Shown piece by piece: positions 54,137 to 61,691 of a stretch of DNA of 64,000 bases. Both the position numbers and the translations under genes were made by a program. The notes below the pieces were generated by a model. It searched no databases. It was not told where the DNA came from and saw only the letters and a program-made list of their open reading frames with translations. Numbering within the stretch: the stretch's first letter is position 1; every line of letters starts with the position of its first letter. The stretch is from Pseudohalioglobus lutimaris (GTDB lineage: Bacteria; Pseudomonadota; Gammaproteobacteria; Pseudomonadales; Halieaceae): the NCBI RefSeq assembly GCF_002866825.1, contig NZ_PKUS01000011.1, positions 1 through 64,000 of the forward strand. Direction: 5' to 3'.

Positions 54137-55531
54137 CTACATATGGATGGGTGAGCCATCCAGCCCCAGCGCTGCTTCCATTACTCCTTCCGACAAAGTC
54201 GGGTGGGCGTGAATCATGCGGGTAATATCTTCCGGTAACAATTCCGCGGTCTTGGCCAGGAGAATCTCGTGCAAGATCTCAGTGGCGTTCAGACCGACCA
54301 CATGGCCGCCCAATATTTCGCCGGTTTCTGGGTCCGCAATCAACTTGACCAGACCCTCGGGCTTACCCACGGCCACGGCCTTGCCGATCCCGCGGTAGGG
54401 GAACACCGACTTCTTGATCAGGATACCCTTACTCTTTGCCTGGTCCTCGCGCAGCCCGAAGCCTGCCACCTGAGGTTCACAGTAAATGGCCGAGGGTACG
54501 CTGTCGGGGTCAACTCGCTGTATGTCGCCTGCATGCCCGGCAATGTATTCAACAGCGATTTCCCCTTCCCGGGAGGCGACGTGGGCCAGCAGGGGCGTGC
54601 TGGTTACGTCACCGATGGCAAATACACCCTTGGCCGAAGTCTGGTTGTAATCACCCACCGGGATAAAGCCACGCTCATCGGCTTTAATGCCCACGGTATC
54701 CAGCCCAAGGTCCTCGGTGTTGGGCCGGCGCCCGAACACTACCAGAGCCTTCTCCGCAGTGACGCTGATGTCACCTTCGGGCGTAGTGAGGGCAACCTTA
54801 ACCGTTTTAGCTGTGCGCTTGAGGCCGGTGGCGCGGGTGCCGGTGTGCACTGTAATGCCAGCCTTGTTGAAACTGTGTTCCAGTATCGCTGCGCATTCGA
54901 AGTCCTCGGTGGGCAGCAGGTGATCGACCATCTCTACTACAGTCACTTCCACACCGAAGGCGTTCATTACGAAGGCGAACTCACAGCCTATGGCACCGCC
55001 GCCCAGGATCACCAGCGATCTGGGTAGCGTTTTCATGTCGAGGATGCCGGTGGAGGAGAGCACCTGCTTTTCGTCAAACTCGAAGCCCTTGATGTCCATT
55101 GGACGTGAGCCGGTGGCGATGAGAATGTTCTTTGCTATCAGTGTTTCACCGCCCTCTACTGCCACTTTGCCGGCACCTGCAAGGCGGGCGCGCCCCTTGA
55201 CTACTTTTACCCTGTTCTTGCGCAGCAGGCCTGTCACGCCTCCGGCCAGGGCACTGGCGGCGCCCCGTGAGTTGGCGTGAACCACGCCGTAGTCCAGGCC
55301 TTTGCGGTCTACTTTTACGCCCAGTTTTTCCATTGCGGCCAATACGTGAAAGTCCTCGGCCTGCTGGATCAGGTTTTTTGATGGAATGCAGCCCCAGTTG
55401 AGGCAGACGCCCCCCAGGGTATCCATCTCCACCACGGCCACTGACAGACCCAGTTGGGCTGCGCGTATTGCGGCGACGTAGCCGCCGGGCCCAGCGCCGA
55501 TGATGACAATATCCAGTTTCGAATCGGCCAT
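54137..55531 (-). CDS. lpdA: dihydrolipoyl dehydrogenase (E3) of the acetoin-dehydrogenase-type complex
   Basis: The E3 flavoprotein reoxidises dihydrolipoyl groups with NAD+. The 464-residue length is typical. IVIIGAGPGGYVAAIRAAQ binds FAD, GGVCLNWGCIPSKNL contains the redox pair Cys43-Cys48, VILGGGAIGCEFAFVM is the NAD loop, and HAHPTLSEGVMEA carries the C-terminal catalytic His of the partner subunit. It is the last gene of the five-gene minus-strand operon and follows the acoX-like gene after 27 bases. Confidence 0.94.
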   Translation of the reverse strand: MADSKLDIVIIGAGPGGYVAAIRAAQLGLSVAVVEMDTLGGVCLNWGCIPSKNLIQQAEDFHVLAAMEKLGVKVDRKGLDYGVVHANSRGAASALAGGVTGLLRKNRVKVVKGRARLAGAGKVAVEGGETLIAKNILIATGSRPMDIKGFEFDEKQVLSSTGILDMKTLPRSLVILGGGAIGCEFAFVMNAFGVEVTVVEMVDHLLPTEDFECAAILEHSFNKAGITVHTGTRATGLKRTAKTVKVALTTPEGDISVTAEKALVVFGRRPNTEDLGLDTVGIKADERGFIPVGDYNQTSAKGVFAIGDVTSTPLLAHVASREGEIAVEYIAGHAGDIQRVDPDSVPSAIYCEPQVAGFGLREDQAKSKGILIKKSVFPYRGIGKAVAVGKPEGLVKLIADPETGEILGGHVVGLNATEILHEILLAKTAELLPEDITRMIHAHPTLSEGVMEAALGLDGSPIHM

Positions 55532-55558
55532 GTTGTGCTCCCGAATAAATTGTTTTCG

Positions 55559-56575
55559 TTAAGGTATAGGTGGCTGAAAATCATCGCGGAACAGGCCGCG
55601 TTCTATGCCCAGGCTGAGGGCGCGCTGTACATCCACCACGCGCGGTCCATGGGGGTCGAACAGGACTTCCCACTTGCGTTCGCTATCGACTGCCAGTTCG
55701 CGCTCGCCATCGAAGGCGAATACGCCCTTACTGGTGTGAACCGGTGTACGTCCGGCAAAGCGTGCATGCTCGCTTATTGCCACCCTGATCACCAGACCGG
55801 GGGCCATAGGGGCTGTGACGTGGACAGCGGCAGGGTGGTCAAGGGCGCCGAACTGAAGGTGCAGGCCCTCACCGCAGCCCTGTTCCAGCGGTTCCAGGCA
55901 GCCTCCAATGGCTGATAAGCCGATGCTGTCGGGTCGGGCCTGGGCGAGAAACAGCTCGCTGACCGAGTGACCCTCCCAGACCGCTACTGCGCCGGTGTCC
56001 AGGATGTCTATCACGGCGATGTCTACCAGAGCATGGGAGACTTCCTCTCCATCTGCCAGCAGACGCAGTATGGGGGCTCGCTGTAATGCTTCCTCGCCTG
56101 CAGCGGCGCGGATTAGGCATGCCGCGGCCATGCCTGCCAGAGTGCCTTCCAGCATGCGTGGAAAGGCATTGTTGGTGCCGGTGGAAATCGGGATCAGGGG
56201 TACTTCACCACAGTGGCTTGCCACCGCACGGCTGGTGCCGTCGCCACCCAGTACCAGGATACAGCCAAAACCCTGTTCACACATGAGGGTGGCGGCGCGT
56301 TCGGTGTCAGTGCGACTCCCCAGTAACCAGGGCATTTCCAGTATGCCGGCATCGATGCTCTGTAAGCCGTCCGCCGCGGTTTCTATGGCCCGTTCACCCA
56401 GTTTGCTGGGGTCCGGGGCAATACGTACCCGCTCTACGCCAAGGGCATCCAGGGCGCGCAGCATGCGCACCACGGCGTTGATTTTTTCACTGTGAGTGGA
56501 GTTTGCGCCGTGCGCGACCAGACGGCGCAAGTCCTTGCCCGCGGCTGGGTTGACGATGATGCCTACGCTCTTCAT
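55559..56575 (-). CDS. acoX: AcoX-like NAD/diacylglycerol-kinase-fold protein
   Basis: A 338-residue protein of the ATP-NAD kinase/AcoX family. SVGIIVNPAAGKDLRRLVAHG at the N-terminus and LVLGGDGTSRAVASHCGEVP (about 107-126) give the kinase-like GGDGT motif, and STGTNNAFP the second loop. AcoX occurs in acetoin catabolic operons, where its job is still not settled. Its position between the E2 and E3 genes is what makes this operon look like an acetoin (or related alpha-diketone/ketol) dehydrogenase rather than pyruvate dehydrogenase. Confidence 0.85.
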   Translation of the reverse strand: MKSVGIIVNPAAGKDLRRLVAHGANSTHSEKINAVVRMLRALDALGVERVRIAPDPSKLGERAIETAADGLQSIDAGILEMPWLLGSRTDTERAATLMCEQGFGCILVLGGDGTSRAVASHCGEVPLIPISTGTNNAFPRMLEGTLAGMAAACLIRAAAGEEALQRAPILRLLADGEEVSHALVDIAVIDILDTGAVAVWEGHSVSELFLAQARPDSIGLSAIGGCLEPLEQGCGEGLHLQFGALDHPAAVHVTAPMAPGLVIRVAISEHARFAGRTPVHTSKGVFAFDGERELAVDSERKWEVLFDPHGPRVVDVQRALSLGIERGLFRDDFQPPIP

Positions 56576-56639
56576 AGCTTTACTGTGCTGGGTTCAGAGA
56601 ATGCAGCGGACCCTCGCGATGGCGTGAGTCCGCAACTGT

Positions 56640-57902
56640 TCAGGCGAGCATCAGTTCGGGAGATGTTATGCAGCGACGCAGCGTTACAACGAAGGCCGCA
56701 AAGGGGTCGCCGTCCATGACGCGGTGATCGAAGGTGAGACTGAGTGGCATCATCTTCCGCTTCCTGATCTTGCCTTTATGTATGACCGCGCGGTCCATGA
56801 TCATACCCGGTTGCACTATCACCGCCTGGGGCAGGTTGAGTACCGGGGTCGACCAGCAATAGACCCCTTCACCACCAATAGCTGAAGTGGGAGACAGGGT
56901 TATGGTGCCGCCCTCGGTCTCGCCGGGGGCCAGGCGGCCTTCCCGTGCCCGTGTGGCCAGGTCGCGCAGTTCGCTGTCAATCTGCACCAGGCCCTTGCGC
57001 TCGGCGTTGCGCAGTACTGGCACAACAAGGCCGCTGTCGAATTCACCCTGGCCAGGCAGGGAAACTGCGATGCCGACGTTGACCTCGTTGTACAACACAA
57101 CCTCGTCACCGACGATGGCGGCATTGGCGATAGGAACGGCCTGACAGGCCACTGCAATCGCTTTCACCATGAAGGCGTTCAGGGAGACACGGGTGCCGTA
57201 GCTGTCGGCATGGTTTACGAAATGGCTTCGGGCCTTGAGCAACCTGGTAGCGTCTACCTCGGAGAACTGTGAAAGCTGTGCAGAGGTTTGCAGGCTTTGC
57301 ATCATGTTGCGGGCAATGGCACCGCGCATACTCTTCAGCGGTACAGTCCCCTTGACGGTGAGAGTGCCCGGTGCCGACATGGCCGTTGCAGGTGCCGCGG
57401 CGCCTACCTTGGCAGCTAGCACATCGCGCTTCACAATGCGCCCGCCGGGACCTGTGCCCTGGATGGCAGACAAATCGATGCCTTTATTCCTGGCCAACTT
57501 GCGCGCCAGGGGTGAGGCTTTGATACGCCCACCAGCTGCAGCGGCCGGTGCTGCAACAGGGGCGGCTGGCATCACCGCGCCGGTAGAGGTCAGGTTCTCG
57601 TCGAACACTACTTCCGGAGCTGCTGCCTCGGCTACGACTCCACCACTGATTTCTGCGTACTCTTCTGCACTGTGTGCGAACTGACCGATAGCCGATTCTG
57701 CGGGCACTGTTTCACCGGCTGCAACCTTGATATGGAACCAGCCCGCTACCGGCGCTTCCACGTCATAGACCACTTTTTCTGTTTCGACCTGCATTAACGG
57801 GGCGCCGCGCTCGACCTGCTGGCCTTCAGTGACCAGCCACTCGATGATGGTGCCTTCGTTCATGCCCATTGCCAGTTTCGGCATTACATAATCTGTTGCC
57901 AT
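56640..57902 (-). CDS. acoC: dihydrolipoamide acyltransferase E2, acetoin-dehydrogenase type
   Basis: Transfers the acyl group from E1 to CoA. The 420-residue protein has one lipoyl domain (1-75) with the modified Lys43 in ETEKVVYD. An Ala/Pro-rich linker follows, then a subunit-binding domain (ASPLARKLARNKGIDLSAI, about 128-160), and the catalytic domain (about 190-420) ending in LSLTFDHRVMDGDP, with the HxxxDG active-site His. One lipoyl domain is usual for acetoin and branched-chain complexes. ATG 57902 lies 12 bases after acoB. Confidence 0.92.
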   Translation of the reverse strand: MATDYVMPKLAMGMNEGTIIEWLVTEGQQVERGAPLMQVETEKVVYDVEAPVAGWFHIKVAAGETVPAESAIGQFAHSAEEYAEISGGVVAEAAAPEVVFDENLTSTGAVMPAAPVAAPAAAAGGRIKASPLARKLARNKGIDLSAIQGTGPGGRIVKRDVLAAKVGAAAPATAMSAPGTLTVKGTVPLKSMRGAIARNMMQSLQTSAQLSQFSEVDATRLLKARSHFVNHADSYGTRVSLNAFMVKAIAVACQAVPIANAAIVGDEVVLYNEVNVGIAVSLPGQGEFDSGLVVPVLRNAERKGLVQIDSELRDLATRAREGRLAPGETEGGTITLSPTSAIGGEGVYCWSTPVLNLPQAVIVQPGMIMDRAVIHKGKIRKRKMMPLSLTFDHRVMDGDPFAAFVVTLRRCITSPELMLA

Positions 57903-57914
57903 GATACCGAGCTC

Positions 57915-58904
57915 CTATTGGCAGACGTCGCGAACCGCCGCCTCGATGGCGTCGGGGTTAGGTGCCACGTAGGGCTCCATATGGCCGCCCGGCAGGGGGA
58001 TATCGGGGATGCATACACGGCGAATGGGGGCATCCAGCATGTCGAAGCCCACATCGACCACCTGGGCCGCAATCTGGCTGGCCGTGCTGCGGCTGTCCCA
58101 GCTCTCGTCCACGATGACCAGGCGACCGGTTTTATCTACAGACTTGAGGATGGTGTCGATATCCAGGGGCGAGACGGAGCGCGGATCGATGATCTCCACG
58201 CTGATGTCTCCCTCTAGCTTGTCGGCCACTTCCACGGCGTTCTTGTACTGGATGCCGTTGGCAACCAGGGTTATGTCGCTGCCCTCGCGCTTGACCTCGG
58301 CAACCCCCAGCGGGACCTCGTAGGCTTCCTCTGGTACGGGGCCGCGGTCCATCATGGTGCCCAGGTGCCAGATAAAGGCTACCGGGTTGGGGTCGCGAAT
58401 GGCAGATATCATCAGACCCTTGGCGTCGTAAGGTGTGGACGGCATGCAGACCTTGATACCCGGTACCTGGGCGATCATGTTATGCACCAGCATGGCGTGC
58501 TCGTTGCCCAGACGCATGCCTGAGCCACAGGCACCGGTAATCACCATCGGCAGTGACATCTGGCTGCCGTGAATGAAACGGAACTGGGCGGTCTGGGCCA
58601 GGATGGGGGAGGCTGCGTTGAGGAAAAAGCCGGCGAACATGAAATCGACGATTGGCTTGAAGCCTTCCATGGCGGCGCCAAAGGCGGTGCCGTACATGCC
58701 GACCTCAGCCAGAGGGGTGTCGACGATCCGGTCTGTGCCAAACTGCTCTACCAGGCCCATGGTGTGGGGAAAGATCCCCCCCGCGATGTCCTGGCCAACC
58801 ATGAACACGCTCTCATCGCGCTCCATCTCCTGCTGGTAGGCTTCTTTGATGGCTTCAACCAGTGGTAATTCTCTTACTTCGCTCACAATAATTCTCCTGG
58901 GCAA
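57915..58904 (-). CDS. acoB: alpha-ketoacid/acetoin dehydrogenase E1 beta subunit
   Basis: A 329-residue TPP-enzyme beta subunit. EAIKEAYQQEMERDESVFMV and GIFPHTMGL at the start, then DTPLAEVGMYGTAFGAAMEG with the conserved Glu that activates the thiazolium, and GACGSGMRLGNEHAM. The C-terminal transketolase domain (VIVDESWDSRSTASQIAAQV) completes the family order. It begins 3 bases after acoA, indicating tight coupling of equimolar E1 subunits. Confidence 0.93.
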   Translation of the reverse strand: MPRRIIVSEVRELPLVEAIKEAYQQEMERDESVFMVGQDIAGGIFPHTMGLVEQFGTDRIVDTPLAEVGMYGTAFGAAMEGFKPIVDFMFAGFFLNAASPILAQTAQFRFIHGSQMSLPMVITGACGSGMRLGNEHAMLVHNMIAQVPGIKVCMPSTPYDAKGLMISAIRDPNPVAFIWHLGTMMDRGPVPEEAYEVPLGVAEVKREGSDITLVANGIQYKNAVEVADKLEGDISVEIIDPRSVSPLDIDTILKSVDKTGRLVIVDESWDSRSTASQIAAQVVDVGFDMLDAPIRRVCIPDIPLPGGHMEPYVAPNPDAIEAAVRDVCQ

Positions 58905-58907
58905 GGG

Positions 58908-59885
58908 CTATGCGTAAACACCGGCCTGCAGTTCTTCGATGCTGGGCAGGGCGATGGGGCTGTCGTCGGCGAATTTCTCTACGACCACGACTTCCTCTTC
59001 CGCCTCCTTGATAATCTTGTCGATCTGCTTCTGGGTCAGCACTTTTTCCGCCAGTACGCGCTTGGTGGCCAGCACCAGTGGGTCGCGTTGCTTCAGTTCC
59101 TCCAGGTACTCGGGATCCCTGGGTTCGGCGCGCGCCAGGTCCGGCGTGCCCACGTCGTGCTCGCGCAGGCGCACTGTCTTGGCCTCCACAAAGGTCGGGC
59201 CCTTGCCTGCCAGGGCATGTTTCCGAGCCGCGATCACTGTTTCCGCAACTGCGAACACGTCCTGTCCGTCAATCACCACGGCGGGCATGCCGTAACCCTG
59301 GGCCAGGCTGGAGATATCCGGCATGGGGTGCATGTCGTCGGCAGTGGAGTGAATCGCCATGCCATTGTTTTCACAGAAGAAGATGATTGGCAGCTTCCAG
59401 TTCATGGCAGACAACATGGCCTCGTGGGCGCCGCCCTGGCCGTAGGAGCCGTCTCCGGAGGCCATCAGTACCACCTGGTTACCCTTGCGCTTGGAGGCCC
59501 AGCCCCAGCCGACAACCGGGCAGAAATGCCAACCGATAAAGCCCGAGGCGCCATAGACTTTCTGTTCCGGAAAAGACCAGTGGAAACTGGAGCGACCGCC
59601 GCAGCAGCCGTCTGCCTTGCCGGTGTGTTCTGCCAGGTAGCGGCCCACGTCGATACCCTTGCCGGCCATGTAGGCCATGCCGTGAGCGCGATGGTGAGGA
59701 TTGAGAATGTCGTTCTCGCCCAAAAAGGTACTAGCGCCCACCCCGGCTGCCATGGCCCCGTCGCCGGGGTGATAAAAGCCGATGAGCTTGCCCTGCATAA
59801 TGCGGTTCATCATCATTTTGTCGAAATGATCGGCGCGCACCAGGTTGCGGTACAGCGTTTTCATTTGTTCCTTGCCCAGAGCCAT
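58908..59885 (-). CDS. acoA: alpha-ketoacid/acetoin dehydrogenase E1 alpha subunit
   Basis: A 325-residue subunit: YHPGDGAMAAGVGAS and HHRAHGMAYMAGKGID, then the TPP motif GDGSYGQGGAHEAMLSAMNW ending in ENNGMAIHS, the GDG-NN thiamine-pyrophosphate/Mg site. ADGCCGGRSSFHW is a substrate-side segment; acetoin and pyruvate E1s share this fold. It is the first gene of acoA-acoB-acoC-acoX-lpdA and must be preceded by the operon promoter in 59886-60236. The substrate (acetoin against another alpha-keto compound) is inferred from acoX. Confidence 0.92.
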   Translation of the reverse strand: MALGKEQMKTLYRNLVRADHFDKMMMNRIMQGKLIGFYHPGDGAMAAGVGASTFLGENDILNPHHRAHGMAYMAGKGIDVGRYLAEHTGKADGCCGGRSSFHWSFPEQKVYGASGFIGWHFCPVVGWGWASKRKGNQVVLMASGDGSYGQGGAHEAMLSAMNWKLPIIFFCENNGMAIHSTADDMHPMPDISSLAQGYGMPAVVIDGQDVFAVAETVIAARKHALAGKGPTFVEAKTVRLREHDVGTPDLARAEPRDPEYLEELKQRDPLVLATKRVLAEKVLTQKQIDKIIKEAEEEVVVVEKFADDSPIALPSIEELQAGVYA

Positions 59886-60236
59886 GGGGTTCCTCCTGCA
59901 GGATTAAGGCTGCCTGTATTGGCAGCGATAAAATTATTGTGTTTCAGACCTGCCGTTTGCAGGCTGCGTGTTGCTGTTTCAAATAAGATACGCAGTATGC
60001 CTGCATGCCTGAAGTTGAATTGGGGACAGATAAGTGTTCTATGGGGCCAACAAGGTACTACCAGCTTAGCTGCCTGTAGTTGATAAAATTGGCGGAGAGC
60101 CTGCCCCGCTTTATCGGGTATGAATACCTGTAAGCCTGACCGGATTTCAACCTCGCTTGTCCCCAAACGGTATTCAGTAAGCTCACGCGGCCCGACATAA
60201 TAGCTCCGACGATTTGTGTCCAGGAGACTAAGTGCA
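59886..60236. other. divergent regulatory region, aco operon and SDR gene
   Basis: No gene is seen in 350 bases. GCTGCC/GGCAGC forms a hairpin at 59909-59926 in the acoA leader. TTGGGGACA at 60020-60028 and TGTCCCCAA at 60158-60166 are inverted partners 129 bases apart, resembling the GGGGACA-type palindromic elements found near REP-associated transposases. AGGAG at 60222-60226 serves ATG 60237. No sigma54 promoter or AcoR gene is recognised. Confidence 0.4.
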
Positions 60237-61100
60237 ATGACCAACACGAACTTTACAGGCAAGAATGTGCTTATCACCGGCGGCGGATCTGGTATTGGGC
60301 GAGCTCTGGCACATGCTTTCGCCGATGAAGGCGCCAATGTGACCATTACCGATATTAATCAGGAGCGAATCGACCAGGTTGTGAGTGAGGTTCAGTCCAG
60401 AGGCGTTCGCGCGGCGGGTTATAGCGTCGACCACGCTTCGGAAGATGAGAGCAGAAAATTTGCAGAACGCCTACTAGCAGACCAGGGCCATGTTGATGTG
60501 CTGTGTGCCAATGCCGGCGTGGGAGAGGGGAGTTTGTTGGAGAAAGCCGACATGGAAGACTGGCGCTGGGTCATGGGCGTCAATTTCTGGGGCGCCGTCT
60601 ATGCCTTGCGTTACCTGGTGCCGTCCATGATCGAGCGTGGCAGCGGATCAGTGTTGATCACGGCCAGTGGTGCCGCTCTGTTTCCCGGGCCCGGAATGTC
60701 GATATACCACGCCAGTAAAGCGGCCGCCTGCAGCCTGGGCGAATCCCTGAGTGTTGAGCTTGCCCCGCAGGGGATCAACGTCAGTGTGCTGTGCCCGGGA
60801 ATTATCAAGACCGCGATTGCCGCCGACTCACGTATGCATTTTGGCAATGAGGAGGCGGATAAGAGGACTGCTATAAACGCCGTGGAACTGTATGCCAGCG
60901 ACCGCGCAGTGGAGCCAGCAGTGGTCGCGGCAGATGCCCTCAATGGACTGCGTAAAAGTAAGCTGATTATTCCCTCGCCGCGGTCTCATGTGTTACCAGG
61001 CTGGTTGCTTCACAGGCTGTCCCCCGGACTTTTCGGTCGCTTCATCGCCTTGCCCAAATGGCGCAAGGGGGAGATGATCAGCGGCATCAATGTGCGCTAG
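60237..61100 (+). CDS. short-chain dehydrogenase/reductase
   Basis: A 287-residue SDR. VLITGGGSGIGRALAHAFA (about residues 9-27) is the cofactor loop, with Asp in TITDINQERI favouring NAD(H). CANAGVGEGS, ITASGAALFPGPG and YHASKAAACSL provide the Asn and catalytic Ser-Tyr-Lys. The C-terminal extension LPGWLLHRLSPGLFGRFI is hydrophobic. ATG 60237 with AGGAG 10 bases upstream is preferred to the frame start at 60216. It is divergent from the aco operon; a role in acetoin metabolism is possible but not shown. Confidence 0.88.
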   Translation: MTNTNFTGKNVLITGGGSGIGRALAHAFADEGANVTITDINQERIDQVVSEVQSRGVRAAGYSVDHASEDESRKFAERLLADQGHVDVLCANAGVGEGSLLEKADMEDWRWVMGVNFWGAVYALRYLVPSMIERGSGSVLITASGAALFPGPGMSIYHASKAAACSLGESLSVELAPQGINVSVLCPGIIKTAIAADSRMHFGNEEADKRTAINAVELYASDRAVEPAVVAADALNGLRKSKLIIPSPRSHVLPGWLLHRLSPGLFGRFIALPKWRKGEMISGINVR

Positions 61101-61138
61101 CGCTAGTGTGTTTATCCAACTAAGCAGAGGAACCGAAA

Positions 61139-61615
61139 ATGATTCTTGGCGTAAACCATGTGGCACTGTCAGTCCCGGATATGGACCGGGCATTGCAATT
61201 TTATTGCGATTTGCTCGGGTTTAAAAAGCTGGTAGAAACAGGATGGGCTGCGGGCACGGAAGAGGCAGATACGATTCTCGCAGTGGCGGGTACGTCAGCT
61301 CGCGCATGCCACGTCGGCACAGAAAACCTGTTGATCGAGCTGTTTCAGTTCGGCGACTGTGATCCCGCACCCCAGGATCCGCGCCGCCCCGTGATCGACC
61401 ATGGCATCACGCATATTTGCCTGGCCGTGACCGACCTGGATGAAGAGTACGCCAGGCTCAGCGCCGCCGGGATGCAATTCAACTCACCACCTACGGGCGT
61501 CGGTATTCCCGGTGTCCGTACTGTCTATGGCCGGGATCCCTTTGGTAACGTGGTGGAACTGGAAGAGGCCATCGGCCGCGTGAAGCCACAGCAGTCGCCG
61601 ATGCCGGTGGTCTGA
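61139..61615 (+). CDS. VOC-family (glyoxalase-like) protein, single-domain
   Basis: A 158-residue protein with the two half-modules of one VOC domain: ILGVNHVALSVPDMDRALQFY (about 2-22) and DHGITHICLAVTDLDEEYARL (about 87-107), ending RDPFGNVVELEEAIG. His and Glu ligands (NHVA, LIELFQF, THIC, VELEE) fit a metal site. Lactoylglutathione lyases, methylmalonyl-CoA epimerases and fosfomycin enzymes share it; the substrate is unknown. It follows the SDR by 38 bases with GAGGAA upstream, so the two are probably co-transcribed. Confidence 0.85.
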   Translation: MILGVNHVALSVPDMDRALQFYCDLLGFKKLVETGWAAGTEEADTILAVAGTSARACHVGTENLLIELFQFGDCDPAPQDPRRPVIDHGITHICLAVTDLDEEYARLSAAGMQFNSPPTGVGIPGVRTVYGRDPFGNVVELEEAIGRVKPQQSPMPVV

Positions 61616-61621
61616 CCCGCG

Positions 61622-61650
61622 CCCGTTCTGTCGAGTGAAAATTGATGATG
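61622..61650 (+). pseudogene. 3' tail of a lost SDR gene
   Basis: CGAGTGAAAATTGATGATG (61632-61650) is identical to 8096-8114, the last codons and stop of the SDR at 7303. Bases before it also resemble that gene end (GTTCTG-T against GTCCTG-G). The reading frame would give LSSEN-stop where the SDR has LASEN-stop. The surrounding SDR body is missing. Confidence 0.45.
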
Positions 61651-61691
61651 AGCGTAGTGCTAGGCGTTCCTTTGTATAGCAGGAGAAAGTA

